DNA from: DATFRY01 sp963764695
GTDB lineage: Bacteria; Myxococcota_A; Polyangia; Haliangiales; Haliangiaceae
DNA length: 64,000 nt
Assembly (NCBI GenBank): GCA_963764695.1
Contig: CAVXTW010000007.1
Coordinates: 62,001-126,000 of the forward strand
Direction of reading: 5' to 3'
The notes beneath the pieces were generated by a model. That model was not told the origin of the DNA. It was given only the letters and a program-made list of their open reading frames with translations, and made no database searches. Shown here piece after piece: positions 27,005 through 34,993 of the stretch. The position numbers were made by a program, and so were the translations under genes. Within the stretch, counting starts at the first letter, position 1; each line of letters opens with the position of its first letter.

Positions 27005-29715
27005 AGCCAGGCGTTGACGTCGGCCAGATCGGCGGCCGCGCCCGGTATCTTCCGGTAGCCGGCGCGCGCCTGCCTGGCCAGCTCGGTGGCCCGGCGGCGC
27101 TGGCCGACCGACCAGAGCGCGCGGGCCAGCGCGAACCCGATGCGCGGCCGCTGATAGACCGCGATCGGATCGCGCTCGGCGATCTCCCGCGCGCGCTCGA
27201 GAGCGGACACCGCCTCGCGACCGGCGCCGCGGGCCATGTGGCAGAGGCCCTGGCCGAGCCGCGCCACCGCAACCAGCGGCGCTTCGCCTCCCTGCAGCTC
27301 GATGGTCGAGGCCAGGCCCCGGGCCAGCAGCGGCTCTGCGTCGCGACAGCGGCCGGTGAGCGCGTGCAGGATTCCCAGATCGATCAGGGCGTCGCTCACC
27401 GACGAGCGGCCGGCGTCGCCCAGCTTCTCGAGGGCGGCCAGCTGCTCGCGCAAGAGCGGCTCGGCCTCGGCGTAGCGCCGCTGCACCATCCACATGGTCC
27501 CGAGGTTGCCGGTGGTGATGGCGCTGTTGAGCGCGCCGTTGGCTCCGGCCGCCTTCCATGCCGCCAGCGCGCGCTCGAAGGCTGCCCGGGACTCGTCCCA
27601 CTCCCCGCGATGGACGTGCACCAGGCCGAGCGTGTTCTCGACCGCGCCCAGCTCGAGCCGGTAGCGGTCGGCGCCGCCCGCGGTCCACGTGGACCTTGCC
27701 GCGCGCAGCCTGGCCACGGCCTGCTCGGTGTCGCCGCGCATGTAGTGCACCGTGCCGGCGCGGTAGGCCAGGTCGGCGCCGCGCAGATCGTCGGGCGGGA
27801 GGCGCAGGATGGCCAGCTCGGCGCCGAAGATCGCCTCGTCGAGCTCGGCGTCGAAGCGCGCCGACTGGAAGCCGAGCGACACCAGCTCCAGCCAGGAGTC
27901 GGCCGCCAGCGACTCCTCTCTCACCTCGGTGCATGCGCGGATCGACTCGCGCAGCGCCCTTCGCGCCGCCTCGGTCTCGCCGAGCTTCGACTGCGCCTGC
28001 CCGACCATCATCAGCGCCGCGCACAGCGGCTCGGTGTCGCCGCGCGCCCGCGCCTGGGTAGCCACCTCGGCGGCCAGACGCAACGCCTCGCCCGGCCGGT
28101 TCGCCGCCAGCGCCAGCTTGGCCTGGACCAGGTCGCGCATGGCCGGCTTCCACTCCTGCTTCTGCGCCTCGGTGGCGTTGCCGACGACCAGCTCGTCGCA
28201 GCTGGCCGGCCGCGGCAGCCGGGACACCGCCGGGATGACGTCGTCGAGCAGCTCCACGCTGGGCACCTCGATGTAGACCGTGACCAGGGCGTCCACGCTG
28301 CCGATGTGGCGCTCGAGGCACTGCAGGCGATCGGCGACGAAGCGCTCGGTCACCGGCACGCGGCGCATCGGCATCTCGCAAAGCTCGATCCGCTTGGACT
28401 CCCACTCGCGGGCCCAGCTGTCCAGCATCGAGGTGGCCCGCGTCGCGATGTCCGCCGCGCCGGCGTGCCCGGTGGCGGCGAAGCTGCGATGGATCGCGTC
28501 GCGGCGGGCCGGATTCCACACCCGCTCGACATCGGCGCCGGCCTCGCGGCAGGTCTCGGCGATGGTGGGGGCGGCCGTGGCGCGCGCCCACACCGCCCAG
28601 CCGCCCGACGCCGCGGCGGCCACGGCGAGCAGCGCGGCGGCCATGCGCCTCCTGGTCGCCCGCGGCCGCTGATCGAGCTCGGTCAGCAGCGCGTCCATGT
28701 CGCGGTGGCGCTGGTCCGGATCGACGCGCAAGCCGACGAGGATGGCGCGGCGGACCCGGGCGCTCACGCCGCGCAGCGCCGGCGGCGACGCGATCTCGCC
28801 GGCCAGCCGATGGGCGGACATCTCGGCGTAGGTTGCGCCCTCGAACGGCAGCCGGCCGTACAGCGCCTCGAACAGCGCGGCGCAGAAGCTGAACTGATCG
28901 CTGCGCGCGTCGACCTCGCCGCCGCGGTCCTGCTCCGGCGCCATGTAGCCGGGCGTGCCGACGATGGCGCCCTCGCGGGTGAGCGCGGAGCCGGTGACCA
29001 GCTCGGGCGACGGCGCGGTGTCATCGTGCGCCGGCGCCACCGCAGAGCGCGCCAGGCCGAAGTCGAGCACGCGGACGCGGCCGTCGTCGCCGATCATGAC
29101 GTTGTCCGGCTTGAGGTCGCGATGGACGATGCCGACCCGGTGCGCCGCCGCCAGACCGGCGCCGGCCGCCAGGTAGACCGCCAGCACCTCGCGCGGGCCC
29201 GGCTGTCGCTCGCGCAGCCAGGCGCGCAGGGTCCGGCCGTGCACGAACTCCATGGCGAGGAAGACGTCTCCCTCGAAGGTGCCGACGTCGTGGATCGCCA
29301 CCACGTTCGGGTGCGAGAGCTGGGCGAGGGTGCGAGCCTCGCGGGCGAGGCGCAGCCGCGCCTCCTCGGCGCCGCGGCCGAGCCCGGCCAGGCCGACCAC
29401 CTTGAGCGCGATGGTCCGGTCCAGCTCGGGATCGAATGCCTTGTAGACCACACCCATGCCGCCGCGCCCCTCGAGGCCGACGATGACGTAGCGCCCGACC
29501 ACGGTGCCGGTGGGGAGCTCGAGCGGGTTGGCCAGGCCGAGCGCGGTGGCCATCGACGCGGCCGGCGCGCCGCCGCCGTCTGCTCTGGCCAGCTCGGCGA
29601 ACAGGAAGCGGCAAGTCGAGCAGCCATCCAGGTGCCGCTCGACCTCCTGGCCGGACTCATCGTCGAGGATTCCGCCGACGTAGCCGAGCAGGGTGTTCTC
29701 CGCGGGACAGTTCAC
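26989..29715 (-). CDS. Zinc-finger Ser/Thr kinase with C-terminal TPR array
   Basis: This 908-residue protein has three parts. Residues 1-45 form an anti-sigma-like zinc finger (CP at 3, HLDGCSTC with His28, Cys32, Cys35). Residues 72-340 are a Ser/Thr kinase with GRGGMG, Lys in IALKVV, HRDLKPDN, DFG and APE. A transmembrane helix follows at about 380-400, then a long TPR region. GTG 29715 is chosen because family members begin MxCP and AGAAGGCGG precedes it; ATG 29748 is possible. It is divergent from a sigma factor gene, so I infer that the zinc finger binds that sigma factor and the kinase senses a signal. Confidence 0.85.
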   Translation of the reverse strand: MNCPAENTLLGYVGGILDDESGQEVERHLDGCSTCRFLFAELARADGGGAPAASMATALGLANPLELPTGTVVGRYVIVGLEGRGGMGVVYKAFDPELDRTIALKVVGLAGLGRGAEEARLRLAREARTLAQLSHPNVVAIHDVGTFEGDVFLAMEFVHGRTLRAWLRERQPGPREVLAVYLAAGAGLAAAHRVGIVHRDLKPDNVMIGDDGRVRVLDFGLARSAVAPAHDDTAPSPELVTGSALTREGAIVGTPGYMAPEQDRGGEVDARSDQFSFCAALFEALYGRLPFEGATYAEMSAHRLAGEIASPPALRGVSARVRRAILVGLRVDPDQRHRDMDALLTELDQRPRATRRRMAAALLAVAAAASGGWAVWARATAAPTIAETCREAGADVERVWNPARRDAIHRSFAATGHAGAADIATRATSMLDSWAREWESKRIELCEMPMRRVPVTERFVADRLQCLERHIGSVDALVTVYIEVPSVELLDDVIPAVSRLPRPASCDELVVGNATEAQKQEWKPAMRDLVQAKLALAANRPGEALRLAAEVATQARARGDTEPLCAALMMVGQAQSKLGETEAARRALRESIRACTEVREESLAADSWLELVSLGFQSARFDAELDEAIFGAELAILRLPPDDLRGADLAYRAGTVHYMRGDTEQAVARLRAARSTWTAGGADRYRLELGAVENTLGLVHVHRGEWDESRAAFERALAAWKAAGANGALNSAITTGNLGTMWMVQRRYAEAEPLLREQLAALEKLGDAGRSSVSDALIDLGILHALTGRCRDAEPLLARGLASTIELQGGEAPLVAVARLGQGLCHMARGAGREAVSALERAREIAERDPIAVYQRPRIGFALARALWSVGQRRRATELARQARAGYRKIPGAAADLADVNAWLQSPR

Positions 29716-29743
29716 GGGGCCGCCTTCTGCAAGATGCACGCCT

Positions 29744-29762
29744 CGCATGCTGTGGGCATGCG
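29744..29762. promoter_or_regulatory. Inverted repeat between kinase and sigma genes
   Basis: CGCATGC and GCATGCG flank TGTGG in the 87-base divergent intergenic region. The 7-base perfect arms suggest an operator or sigma-dependent control element serving both genes. If the kinase used its upstream ATG 29748, the repeat would overlap that start. Confidence 0.4.
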
Positions 29763-29802
29763 CGGGCGATTCTCGCACGGGCCGCGATGTTAGGCTGCCG
29801 CC

Positions 29803-30606
29803 GTGGCGCCCGGCGCCGAGGATCTGATCCGGTGGGTCGAAGCCGCGCGGCAGCGCTGGCCGGGCATCGATCTGCCGGCCGCCGCGCTCGGCGAGCATCT
29901 CGCCGCCCTGGGCATCGCGGCAGATCCGGCCCACCCGCACGCCGACGATCTCTACCTCGCCTGCGCGGCGGCGCGCGGCGATGACGACGCGGTCGCGGCA
30001 TTCGATCGCGAGCTCTCGCCGGTGGCTCGCAGCGCCGCCCGCCGCATCGACACGTCGGCCGATTTCGTGGATGAGGTGGTGCAGGCGGCGCGCGAGCGCC
30101 TGCTGGTCGCGCGCGACGGCAAGCCGCCTCGCGTGGCCGAGTACGGCGGCCAGGGCACCCTGGCGGCATGGGTGCGGGTCGCCGCGATGCGCATCGCCAT
30201 GAACCTCCTGCGCGACCGGCGCAACAATGTCCTTGTCGACGACGAGGCCTTCTTCGACACCATCACCGAGGGGAGCGACGCCGAGCGCGCGGCGGCCAGG
30301 TCGCGCTACGGAGAGGCGGCCGCCGATGCGCTGCGCGACGCCTTCGCCACCCTGAGCGCGCGCGAGCGCAACCTCCTCCGGCTTCATCACCTGCACGGGC
30401 TCACCGTCGACGAGCTGGCCCCGACGATGAAGGTGCACCGGGCCACGGTCGCGCGCTGGATGGCGCGGGCCCGCGAGCGCCTGCTCGAGGCGACGCGCGC
30501 CGGGCTCAAGGCCCGCCTCGCCGCCGGTGACTCCGACGTCAACAGCATCCTGCGCGAGCTGCGCAGCCGCATCGACGTGACGCTCAGCCGCCTGCTCGCC
30601 GAGTAG
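29803..30606 (+). CDS. ECF-like RNA polymerase sigma factor
   Basis: The 267-residue protein has sigma-70 region 2 features (FVDEVVQAARERLL and GTLAAWVRVAAMRIAMNLLRDRR) and a region 4 helix-turn-helix (LSARERNLLRLHHLHGLTVDELAPTMKVHRATVARWMARARERL). It has a longer N-terminus than minimal ECF factors and fits a type seen next to myxobacterial kinases. GTG 29803 is the start used here. The tandem 8-base repeat at the end of the gene covers its stop codon. The divergent zinc-finger kinase is the likely regulatory partner. Confidence 0.8.
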   Translation: MAPGAEDLIRWVEAARQRWPGIDLPAAALGEHLAALGIAADPAHPHADDLYLACAAARGDDDAVAAFDRELSPVARSAARRIDTSADFVDEVVQAARERLLVARDGKPPRVAEYGGQGTLAAWVRVAAMRIAMNLLRDRRNNVLVDDEAFFDTITEGSDAERAAARSRYGEAAADALRDAFATLSARERNLLRLHHLHGLTVDELAPTMKVHRATVARWMARARERLLEATRAGLKARLAAGDSDVNSILRELRSRIDVTLSRLLAE

Positions 30607-30649
30607 CCGAGTAGCCGAGCAGCCGAGCAGCCGAGCAGCCGAGCAGCGG
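30602..30649 (+). repeat. Tandem 8-base repeat across the sigma-factor stop codon
   Basis: Six consecutive near-identical copies of CGAGYAGC (two with T, four with C) begin at the last codons of the sigma factor and include its TAG stop. Copy-number change would move the frame and alter the C-terminus, so the array is a possible slippage site. A small hairpin, GCGGG-TCCGT-CCCGC, follows at 30646-30660. Confidence 0.75.
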
Positions 30650-30757
30650 GTCCGTCCCGCTCGCGCACCGATCCGCGCGCGGAGAAAGAAAACGTGCCCG
30701 CGTCGCGCGACGAACCGCGCGGCCCGTGTCGTACCCGGCAACCACCCGGAGTCCGAC

Positions 30758-31354
30758 ATGCAGAGACTACAGAGACTACTGTCCCCCGCTCTCTTCCTGG
30801 CCGCCCTGGCCGTCCCCTCCGCCGCGTCCGCCGAGCGCCACGAGGGCCTGCTCCTTCGCGTCACGCCCGGCGTCTCCGCCGCCGCCGCGTCGGCAACGGT
30901 CGACGATCAGGAGATGTCGCTGCAGGGCGGCGCCGGCCAGCTCGGCATCACCGCCGGCTGGGCGGTCGCCCCGCGCATCGTGCTCACCCTCGAGCTGCTC
31001 GGCCAGGCCGTGCTCGGGCCTGACCTCGAGATCGAAGGCGACGTCATGGAGATCGACGACGACGTCAGCTGGGGCATCTCCTACGCCGGCCTCGGCGCCA
31101 GCTTCTACTTCCAGAGCAACTTCTACCTGGCTGCCTCGGGCGGTCCGCTGGTCATGACCCTCGACAGCGAGCGGATCGAGGCCGAGACCGATCTGGGCGG
31201 CGCCGCCAAGCTGGCCGCCGGCTACGAGTGGTGGGTCGGCCGCGAGGTCGGACTCGGCGTCGGGCTCCAGTTCCTGGCCGGCGCCGTCCCCGACGGTGAC
31301 GACACGTGGGGCGTCGCCACCCTCGGCCTCGCCTTCAGCGCCACCTACAACTGA
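30758..31354 (+). CDS. Secreted beta-barrel-like outer-membrane protein
   Basis: The 198-residue protein has a Sec signal ending AASA (about residue 24) and alternating hydrophobic strands typical of a small outer-membrane barrel (GITAGWAVAPRIVLTLELLG, ISYAGLGASFYFQSNFYLAAS, terminal ATLGLAFSATYN). I recognise no named family. The metalloprotease lipoprotein gene follows after 12 bases, so the two are probably co-transcribed. Confidence 0.7.
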   Translation: MQRLQRLLSPALFLAALAVPSAASAERHEGLLLRVTPGVSAAAASATVDDQEMSLQGGAGQLGITAGWAVAPRIVLTLELLGQAVLGPDLEIEGDVMEIDDDVSWGISYAGLGASFYFQSNFYLAASGGPLVMTLDSERIEAETDLGGAAKLAAGYEWWVGREVGLGVGLQFLAGAVPDGDDTWGVATLGLAFSATYN

Positions 31355-31366
31355 AAGGACGCCCAG

Positions 31367-32968
31367 ATGTTCCCACGCATTCTGACGATCTCCATCGCGC
31401 TCCTGTCCCTCGCGCTCACCGCCTGTGAGGCCGCCGACGCCGGCGATGACGGCGATGATGGCGACGGTGTCGAGTGTCCCGACGACGGCAAGTGCGACGA
31501 CGCCGGCGAGCCCGACGCCTGCGAGGCCGAGGGCCGCTACGGCGACGGCACCTGCGACGGCACCTGCGCCCTGCCCGACACCGACTGCTTCCTCCAGTTC
31601 GACGACCACGCCGGCGCCGACCAGTGGTTCACCGGCTTCGAGGCCACCCTGGCCGCCTCCGAGTCGCGGCCGCCGCGCGCGCTCGTCGCCGAGAGCGATC
31701 CGCGCTTCGTCCGCATGCGCGATCTGCTCGAGCGCGGCTGGACAAGCTACGCCGAGCAGCGCACGGTCGGCGACCTCGACCGCGCCCCCGAGCTGGTCGT
31801 CATCGACGACCCGTCGGTGAACGCCTTCGTCGCGTTCGACAAGACCGCCGGCAAGATCGGCTGGGCGGTCATGGTGCAGACCGGACTCCTCGACCTGGAC
31901 GCGTCGGAGCCGGCCATCCTCGGCGTCGTCATGCACGAGCTCACCCACGCGGTCGACCGGCACGTGTTGCCGGACGCGGGCGACCGGTTCCGCATCCACT
32001 ACCAGGTCGAGCCGGGCGGGGCCGAGCCGCTCGGCTTCGAGCAGGACGACCAGCCGGTCGCGCGGGCGGCGGTCAGCGCGTGGCGCAAGCTGGGCGAGGA
32101 GGCCGGGCCGTACCCGCTGGCCGAGCTCAACGGCGTGCCGACCGGGAGCGAGTCGCTGATGACCAGGGTCTTCAACGCGGTGCTGACCCGCGCGGTGGAG
32201 GCCGACGAGGCGGCCTGCGCCGCGGCGGTCGAGCGGGTCGCCCCGCTCAGCGCGTTCCTCGGAGAACGGACATCGCCTCTCGATGGACTGCTGCGGCCGC
32301 TCGACGAGGCAGAGCGCGCCCAGCTCGACCAGCTCAGCAGCGACTTCCTCGCCGCCCTGCGCGACCCCTGCCTGGCCGCCAGCACGCTCGACCTGTTCCC
32401 GCTCATCGCGGAGCTGTTCAACGTGACGATCGACGAGGTGCGCGCCGAGTTCGACCCGGCCGACGAGGCGCTGATCAGCGGCCGCCACATCCTCGATCAG
32501 ATCACCATCCTCACCTCCGATCGCTACACCCGCATGCGCGAGGTCGAGGCCATGCTGGTGGCCGACACCGGCCTCGACACCACCAGCCTGCGCTACTTCT
32601 CGACCGAGGAGGCCGCCGACGACTCGACCGTGCCGGTGCTCGCCGGCATGGACCTGCCGCCGGACGCTCTCGGCGAGTTCATGCTGGCGATGATGCCGCC
32701 CGACGGGCTGACCGGCTGCACCGAGATCCTCGGCCGCGGCGAGGCCCCACCCTACGGAGACCTCATCGACGAGCATCACGCGTTCTGCTGGCGCGCCTAC
32801 CACGTGACCGCCCTGGCGGAGCGCGACGACAGCGCGACCGAGGCTCCCCGTCGCAGGGCGCCTCGATTGGGGGACGTCGCCGCCTACGAGCGCGCGGCCG
32901 GCCCCCGCCTGCCTCGCTTCCGGCGCCCCGGCGACGACACCAGCTCGGCCCTGCACCGGCGACGGTGA
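31367..32968 (+). CDS. Lipoprotein zinc metalloprotease (HExxH)
   Basis: The 533-residue protein has a lipobox LALTAC, an acidic Asp/Gly-rich linker, and a Cys-rich segment (PDDGKCDDAGEPDACE, YGDGTCDGTCALPDTDC). The protease-like core includes VVMHELTHAVDRH, a metal-binding HExxH motif as in M48 peptidases, followed by a helical region. The third zinc ligand cannot be placed. The C-terminal 60 residues are basic and low in structure. It is likely a periplasmic or outer-membrane enzyme acting on envelope proteins. Confidence 0.75.
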   Translation: MFPRILTISIALLSLALTACEAADAGDDGDDGDGVECPDDGKCDDAGEPDACEAEGRYGDGTCDGTCALPDTDCFLQFDDHAGADQWFTGFEATLAASESRPPRALVAESDPRFVRMRDLLERGWTSYAEQRTVGDLDRAPELVVIDDPSVNAFVAFDKTAGKIGWAVMVQTGLLDLDASEPAILGVVMHELTHAVDRHVLPDAGDRFRIHYQVEPGGAEPLGFEQDDQPVARAAVSAWRKLGEEAGPYPLAELNGVPTGSESLMTRVFNAVLTRAVEADEAACAAAVERVAPLSAFLGERTSPLDGLLRPLDEAERAQLDQLSSDFLAALRDPCLAASTLDLFPLIAELFNVTIDEVRAEFDPADEALISGRHILDQITILTSDRYTRMREVEAMLVADTGLDTTSLRYFSTEEAADDSTVPVLAGMDLPPDALGEFMLAMMPPDGLTGCTEILGRGEAPPYGDLIDEHHAFCWRAYHVTALAERDDSATEAPRRRAPRLGDVAAYERAAGPRLPRFRRPGDDTSSALHRRR

Positions 32969-32981
32969 CAGCCGGCGCGGC

Positions 32982-33230
32982 CTAGTGCTGCGACATGCAG
33001 GTGAAGCAGGGCGAGCGGCCGGCGCACTCCTCCGGGGTGGTGCCGGCCGCTGGCTCGACGCAGACGCCGAGGCGCGATCCGTCGAGCCGGCACACGTCGG
33101 CGACGCGCTCGCAGACCAGGACCGGATCGGTCGGCGTGCCGGTCGGCTTCCGCTGCTCCGACGAGTCCGAGGACGAGCTGCAGGCCGCGAGCAGGGCCAC
33201 GGCGGTGAGGGCGATGGCGCACCGGAGCAT
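32982..33230 (-). CDS. Small Cys-rich lipoprotein
   Basis: The 82-residue protein starts with a signal and lipobox LLAACSSSS. The mature part carries three disulfide-candidate pairs (VCERVADVC, GVCVEPAAG, ECAGRSPCFTC). I recognise no family. It converges on the metalloprotease lipoprotein with a 13-base gap. Confidence 0.65.
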   Translation of the reverse strand: MLRCAIALTAVALLAACSSSSDSSEQRKPTGTPTDPVLVCERVADVCRLDGSRLGVCVEPAAGTTPEECAGRSPCFTCMSQH

Positions 33231-33289
33231 GGCTTCAAGGTCCCCCCGAGCCTCCGGGCTGTCAACCCCGCCGGATGCTACGCTCCTGC

Positions 33290-33484
33290 ATGGCCGGTTC
33301 CATGAAGGATGCGCTGCGCAAGGCCGGCCTCGCGCCCCAGGCCCCTGCTCCGCAGCGGCCGTCGAAGGAGTTCCGCGAGGAGCTGCCCGACGACGAGACC
33401 CTGCCGCCGCTGTTCGAGAAGCCGGCGCCCAAGGCGCCGCCGCACTTCGAGCCGACCAGACCGGCGCCGAAGCCCTCCACCTGA
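33290..33484 (+). CDS. Small Pro-rich hypothetical protein
   Basis: The 64-residue frame reads MAGSMKDALRKAGL and then a Pro/Lys/Glu-rich tail with two APKP-like repeats. The start resembles short basic N-termini such as those of DUF2058 proteins, but the rest gives no match. Alternative starts are 33275 and 33302. It may be a short acidic/proline linker protein of unknown role. Confidence 0.5.
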   Translation: MAGSMKDALRKAGLAPQAPAPQRPSKEFREELPDDETLPPLFEKPAPKAPPHFEPTRPAPKPST

Positions 33485-33785
33485 TCGATCGCCACCTCGG
33501 CGTAACCGGGTGTGACGTGTCATGGAACGTTTCATGAGACGTACACCCGACGATCATCGTGTAGTGGCGCGAACCGGCGCGGGTCCCGGCGATGCGCGCC
33601 GTCGGCGCCAGCCACCACGTTGACGCCGCAAGTCGCGTCGCTGTTCCGTCGCGCGCCTCTGACCGGTCGACAGCGCTCGTTGGTCCGCTTGCTGCTACGC
33701 AGGGACGGCTCGAGGGCGGAGAGACGCGAGGCGTATCTGTCCGCATCTCGTCCGCTCCACGAACCCACGCGAAGGAGCATTCGTG
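33485..33785. other. Regulatory stretch before the Cys-rich peptide gene
   Basis: About 300 bases separate the Pro-rich gene from the Cys-rich peptide. They hold the 28-base palindrome (33515-33542) and the peptide ribosome site AAGGAG at 33772-33777. A 64-codon frame (33592-33786) ends in TGATG on the peptide start but has no ribosome site. No convincing promoter was found. Confidence 0.5.
33515..33542. promoter_or_regulatory. 28-base imperfect palindrome, candidate operator
   Basis: The arms are ACGTGTCATGGAAC and GTTTCATGAGACGT: 12 of 14 positions pair. A 12-base core (TCATG and CATGA around AACGTT) is almost perfect. No other gene start lies near, so it may control the peptide/redox/ABC operon about 240 bases downstream, or the Pro-rich gene just upstream. 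Confidence 0.5.
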
Positions 33786-33935
33786 ATGACGAACGTGTTC
33801 AGGAAAGCGAGCAACTGGGTCCTCCGTCGAGTCCTCTCCGACGTCGATGCCGGCGCCTGCCTGCCGCCTGACTGCTGCCGCCGGAACCGGCGCATGAACT
33901 GCGCCTCCTGCATCGTCCGCGACCCGTCCTGTTGA
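33786..33935 (+). CDS. Six-cysteine peptide, candidate exported RiPP or bacteriocin
   Basis: A 49-residue peptide starts at ATG 33786, with AAGGAG eight bases upstream. Residues 1-22 are a basic, amphipathic leader-like part with NWVLRRVLSDVDAGA. The C-terminal part has six cysteines at 25, 30, 31, 39, 42 and 49, the last being the final residue. Such spacing suits three disulfides. A strong hairpin follows and then four genes for a MauE-like membrane protein, two thioredoxin-fold proteins and an ABC exporter. I infer that it is the substrate of that set. No known family is recognised. TGATG links it to an upstream short frame. Confidence 0.65.
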   Translation: MTNVFRKASNWVLRRVLSDVDAGACLPPDCCRRNRRMNCASCIVRDPSC

Positions 33936-33953
33936 TGCACTGATCGATGGATC

Positions 33954-33981
33954 GGTCACCGGGGGACCGCCCCCGGTGGCC
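33954..33981 (+). terminator. Strong intercistronic hairpin after the peptide gene
   Basis: GGTCACCGGGGG pairs with CCCCCGGTGGCC around ACCG, giving 12 pairs including one G-U. It sits 18 bases after the peptide stop and 16 bases before the MauE-like start. No U-run follows. Such hairpins after precursor genes commonly stabilise the upstream message and reduce expression of the downstream genes. Confidence 0.6.
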
Positions 33982-33997
33982 ATCCAGGAGCACCACC

Positions 33998-34498
33998 ATG
34001 GATCTCCTCGAGCTCGGCTGCCGCGCCGCTCTCCTCGTCGTCTTCGCTCTTGCCATCGCCGGCAAGGTGCGGGGCCGGGCCTCGTGGGAGGCCTTCGTGC
34101 AGACCGTCGGCGCGTTCGGCGTTCCGCCGTCGTGGCCGAGAGCGCCGGTCGCGGCCGCGATCGTCGGAATGGAAGCAGCCGCGACCACCTGCCTGATCGC
34201 GGCGCCGTCGCTCGGATACGCCCTCTCGCTCGGGCTGCTGGCGGTGTTCACCGCCGTCCTGGGCCTGGCTCTGCGCCGCGGCCAGCGAACGCCCTGCCGC
34301 TGCTTCGGGGCGAGCGAGCGTCCGATCGGGCCGGCTCACGTGGCCCGCAATGTCGCGCTGCTCGCCGTCGCCGCCGCCGGGCTGGTCGCTCGACTGACCG
34401 GCTCGCCGGGCGCTGCCGGAGCCCGAGAGACCATCGCAACCCTCCTGGTCGGAGGCGGTGTGACGACCGCGCTCCTGGCCGGCATTCGCCGCGCTTGA
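33998..34498 (+). CDS. MauE/DoxX-like redox membrane protein
   Basis: The 166-residue protein has four hydrophobic helices (about 8-24, 48-68, 72-92, 116-134, with a further one at 145-163) and the MauE-type CxCFG motif TPCRCFGA (Cys100, Cys102). MauE is the membrane partner of periplasmic thiol-redox proteins in amine dehydrogenase maturation. In this setting it most likely moves electrons for disulfide chemistry on the exported peptide. Start ATG 33998 with AGGAG upstream. Confidence 0.75.
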   Translation: MDLLELGCRAALLVVFALAIAGKVRGRASWEAFVQTVGAFGVPPSWPRAPVAAAIVGMEAAATTCLIAAPSLGYALSLGLLAVFTAVLGLALRRGQRTPCRCFGASERPIGPAHVARNVALLAVAAAGLVARLTGSPGAAGARETIATLLVGGGVTTALLAGIRRA

Positions 34499-34500
34499 AC

Positions 34501-34968
34501 ATGGTGCTCGGCCTCGCGCTGGTGCGCAGGATCCGCCCGCTGCAGAGAGCGATCGAGGAGCGCGGCATCCCGGACGGCATGCTCCCCCGCATCGGCGCGT
34601 CGGTCGCCCGCTTCCGCGTCGAGCTGGCCGACGGCAGCGTGGTCACCGACGAGGCGGTGCGGACCGGCACCACGCTCATCGGCTTCTTCCTGCCCCACTG
34701 CCCGTCCTGCGATTGCATGTACGCCCGCATGCGAGAGGAGCCGCTGCCCTGGCCGCTGCTCGCCTTCGTCGAGGGTGCGGCGGAGGATCCGGACGCCCGG
34801 GCGGTGCTGGAGAAGTTCGCGGCGGTCGGGCGGACCGGCATCGCGAACGACGAGGTGCAGCGGGCGGTCGGCCTGGGCGAGAACGCCGCGTTCCCCACGC
34901 TGGTGCGGATCGAGAACGGCATCGTCACCGCGGCCGGTCGCCGGCTCCACCTGGTGACCGAATTCTGA
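34501..34968 (+). CDS. Thioredoxin-fold protein with CPSC motif
   Basis: This 155-residue protein has the fold GTTLIGFFLPHCPSCDCMY with a CPSC active site (Cys67, Cys70) and an extra Cys72. It lies two bases after the MauE-like gene. Its N-terminus (MVLGLALVRRIRPLQ) aligns with only the second half of the membrane anchor of the next gene (NLMLVFALVGRVRALQ), so the anchor looks shortened; no better upstream start exists. It probably acts as one of two membrane-linked redox proteins for the peptide. Confidence 0.7.
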   Translation: MVLGLALVRRIRPLQRAIEERGIPDGMLPRIGASVARFRVELADGSVVTDEAVRTGTTLIGFFLPHCPSCDCMYARMREEPLPWPLLAFVEGAAEDPDARAVLEKFAAVGRTGIANDEVQRAVGLGENAAFPTLVRIENGIVTAAGRRLHLVTEF

Positions 34969-34993
34969 GACCGCAGCTGAACCGGAGGAGACC

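Noticed and set aside
26053..29793. A 1246-codon forward frame opposite the kinase-TPR gene
   Set aside because: It is an antisense shadow of the 6-phosphogluconate dehydrogenase and kinase genes; its translation is Arg/Gly/Ala-rich and low in complexity.
33592..33786. 64-codon frame before the Cys-rich peptide, ending in TGATG
   Set aside because: No ribosome site and no recognisable pattern; the overlap is probably coincidental.
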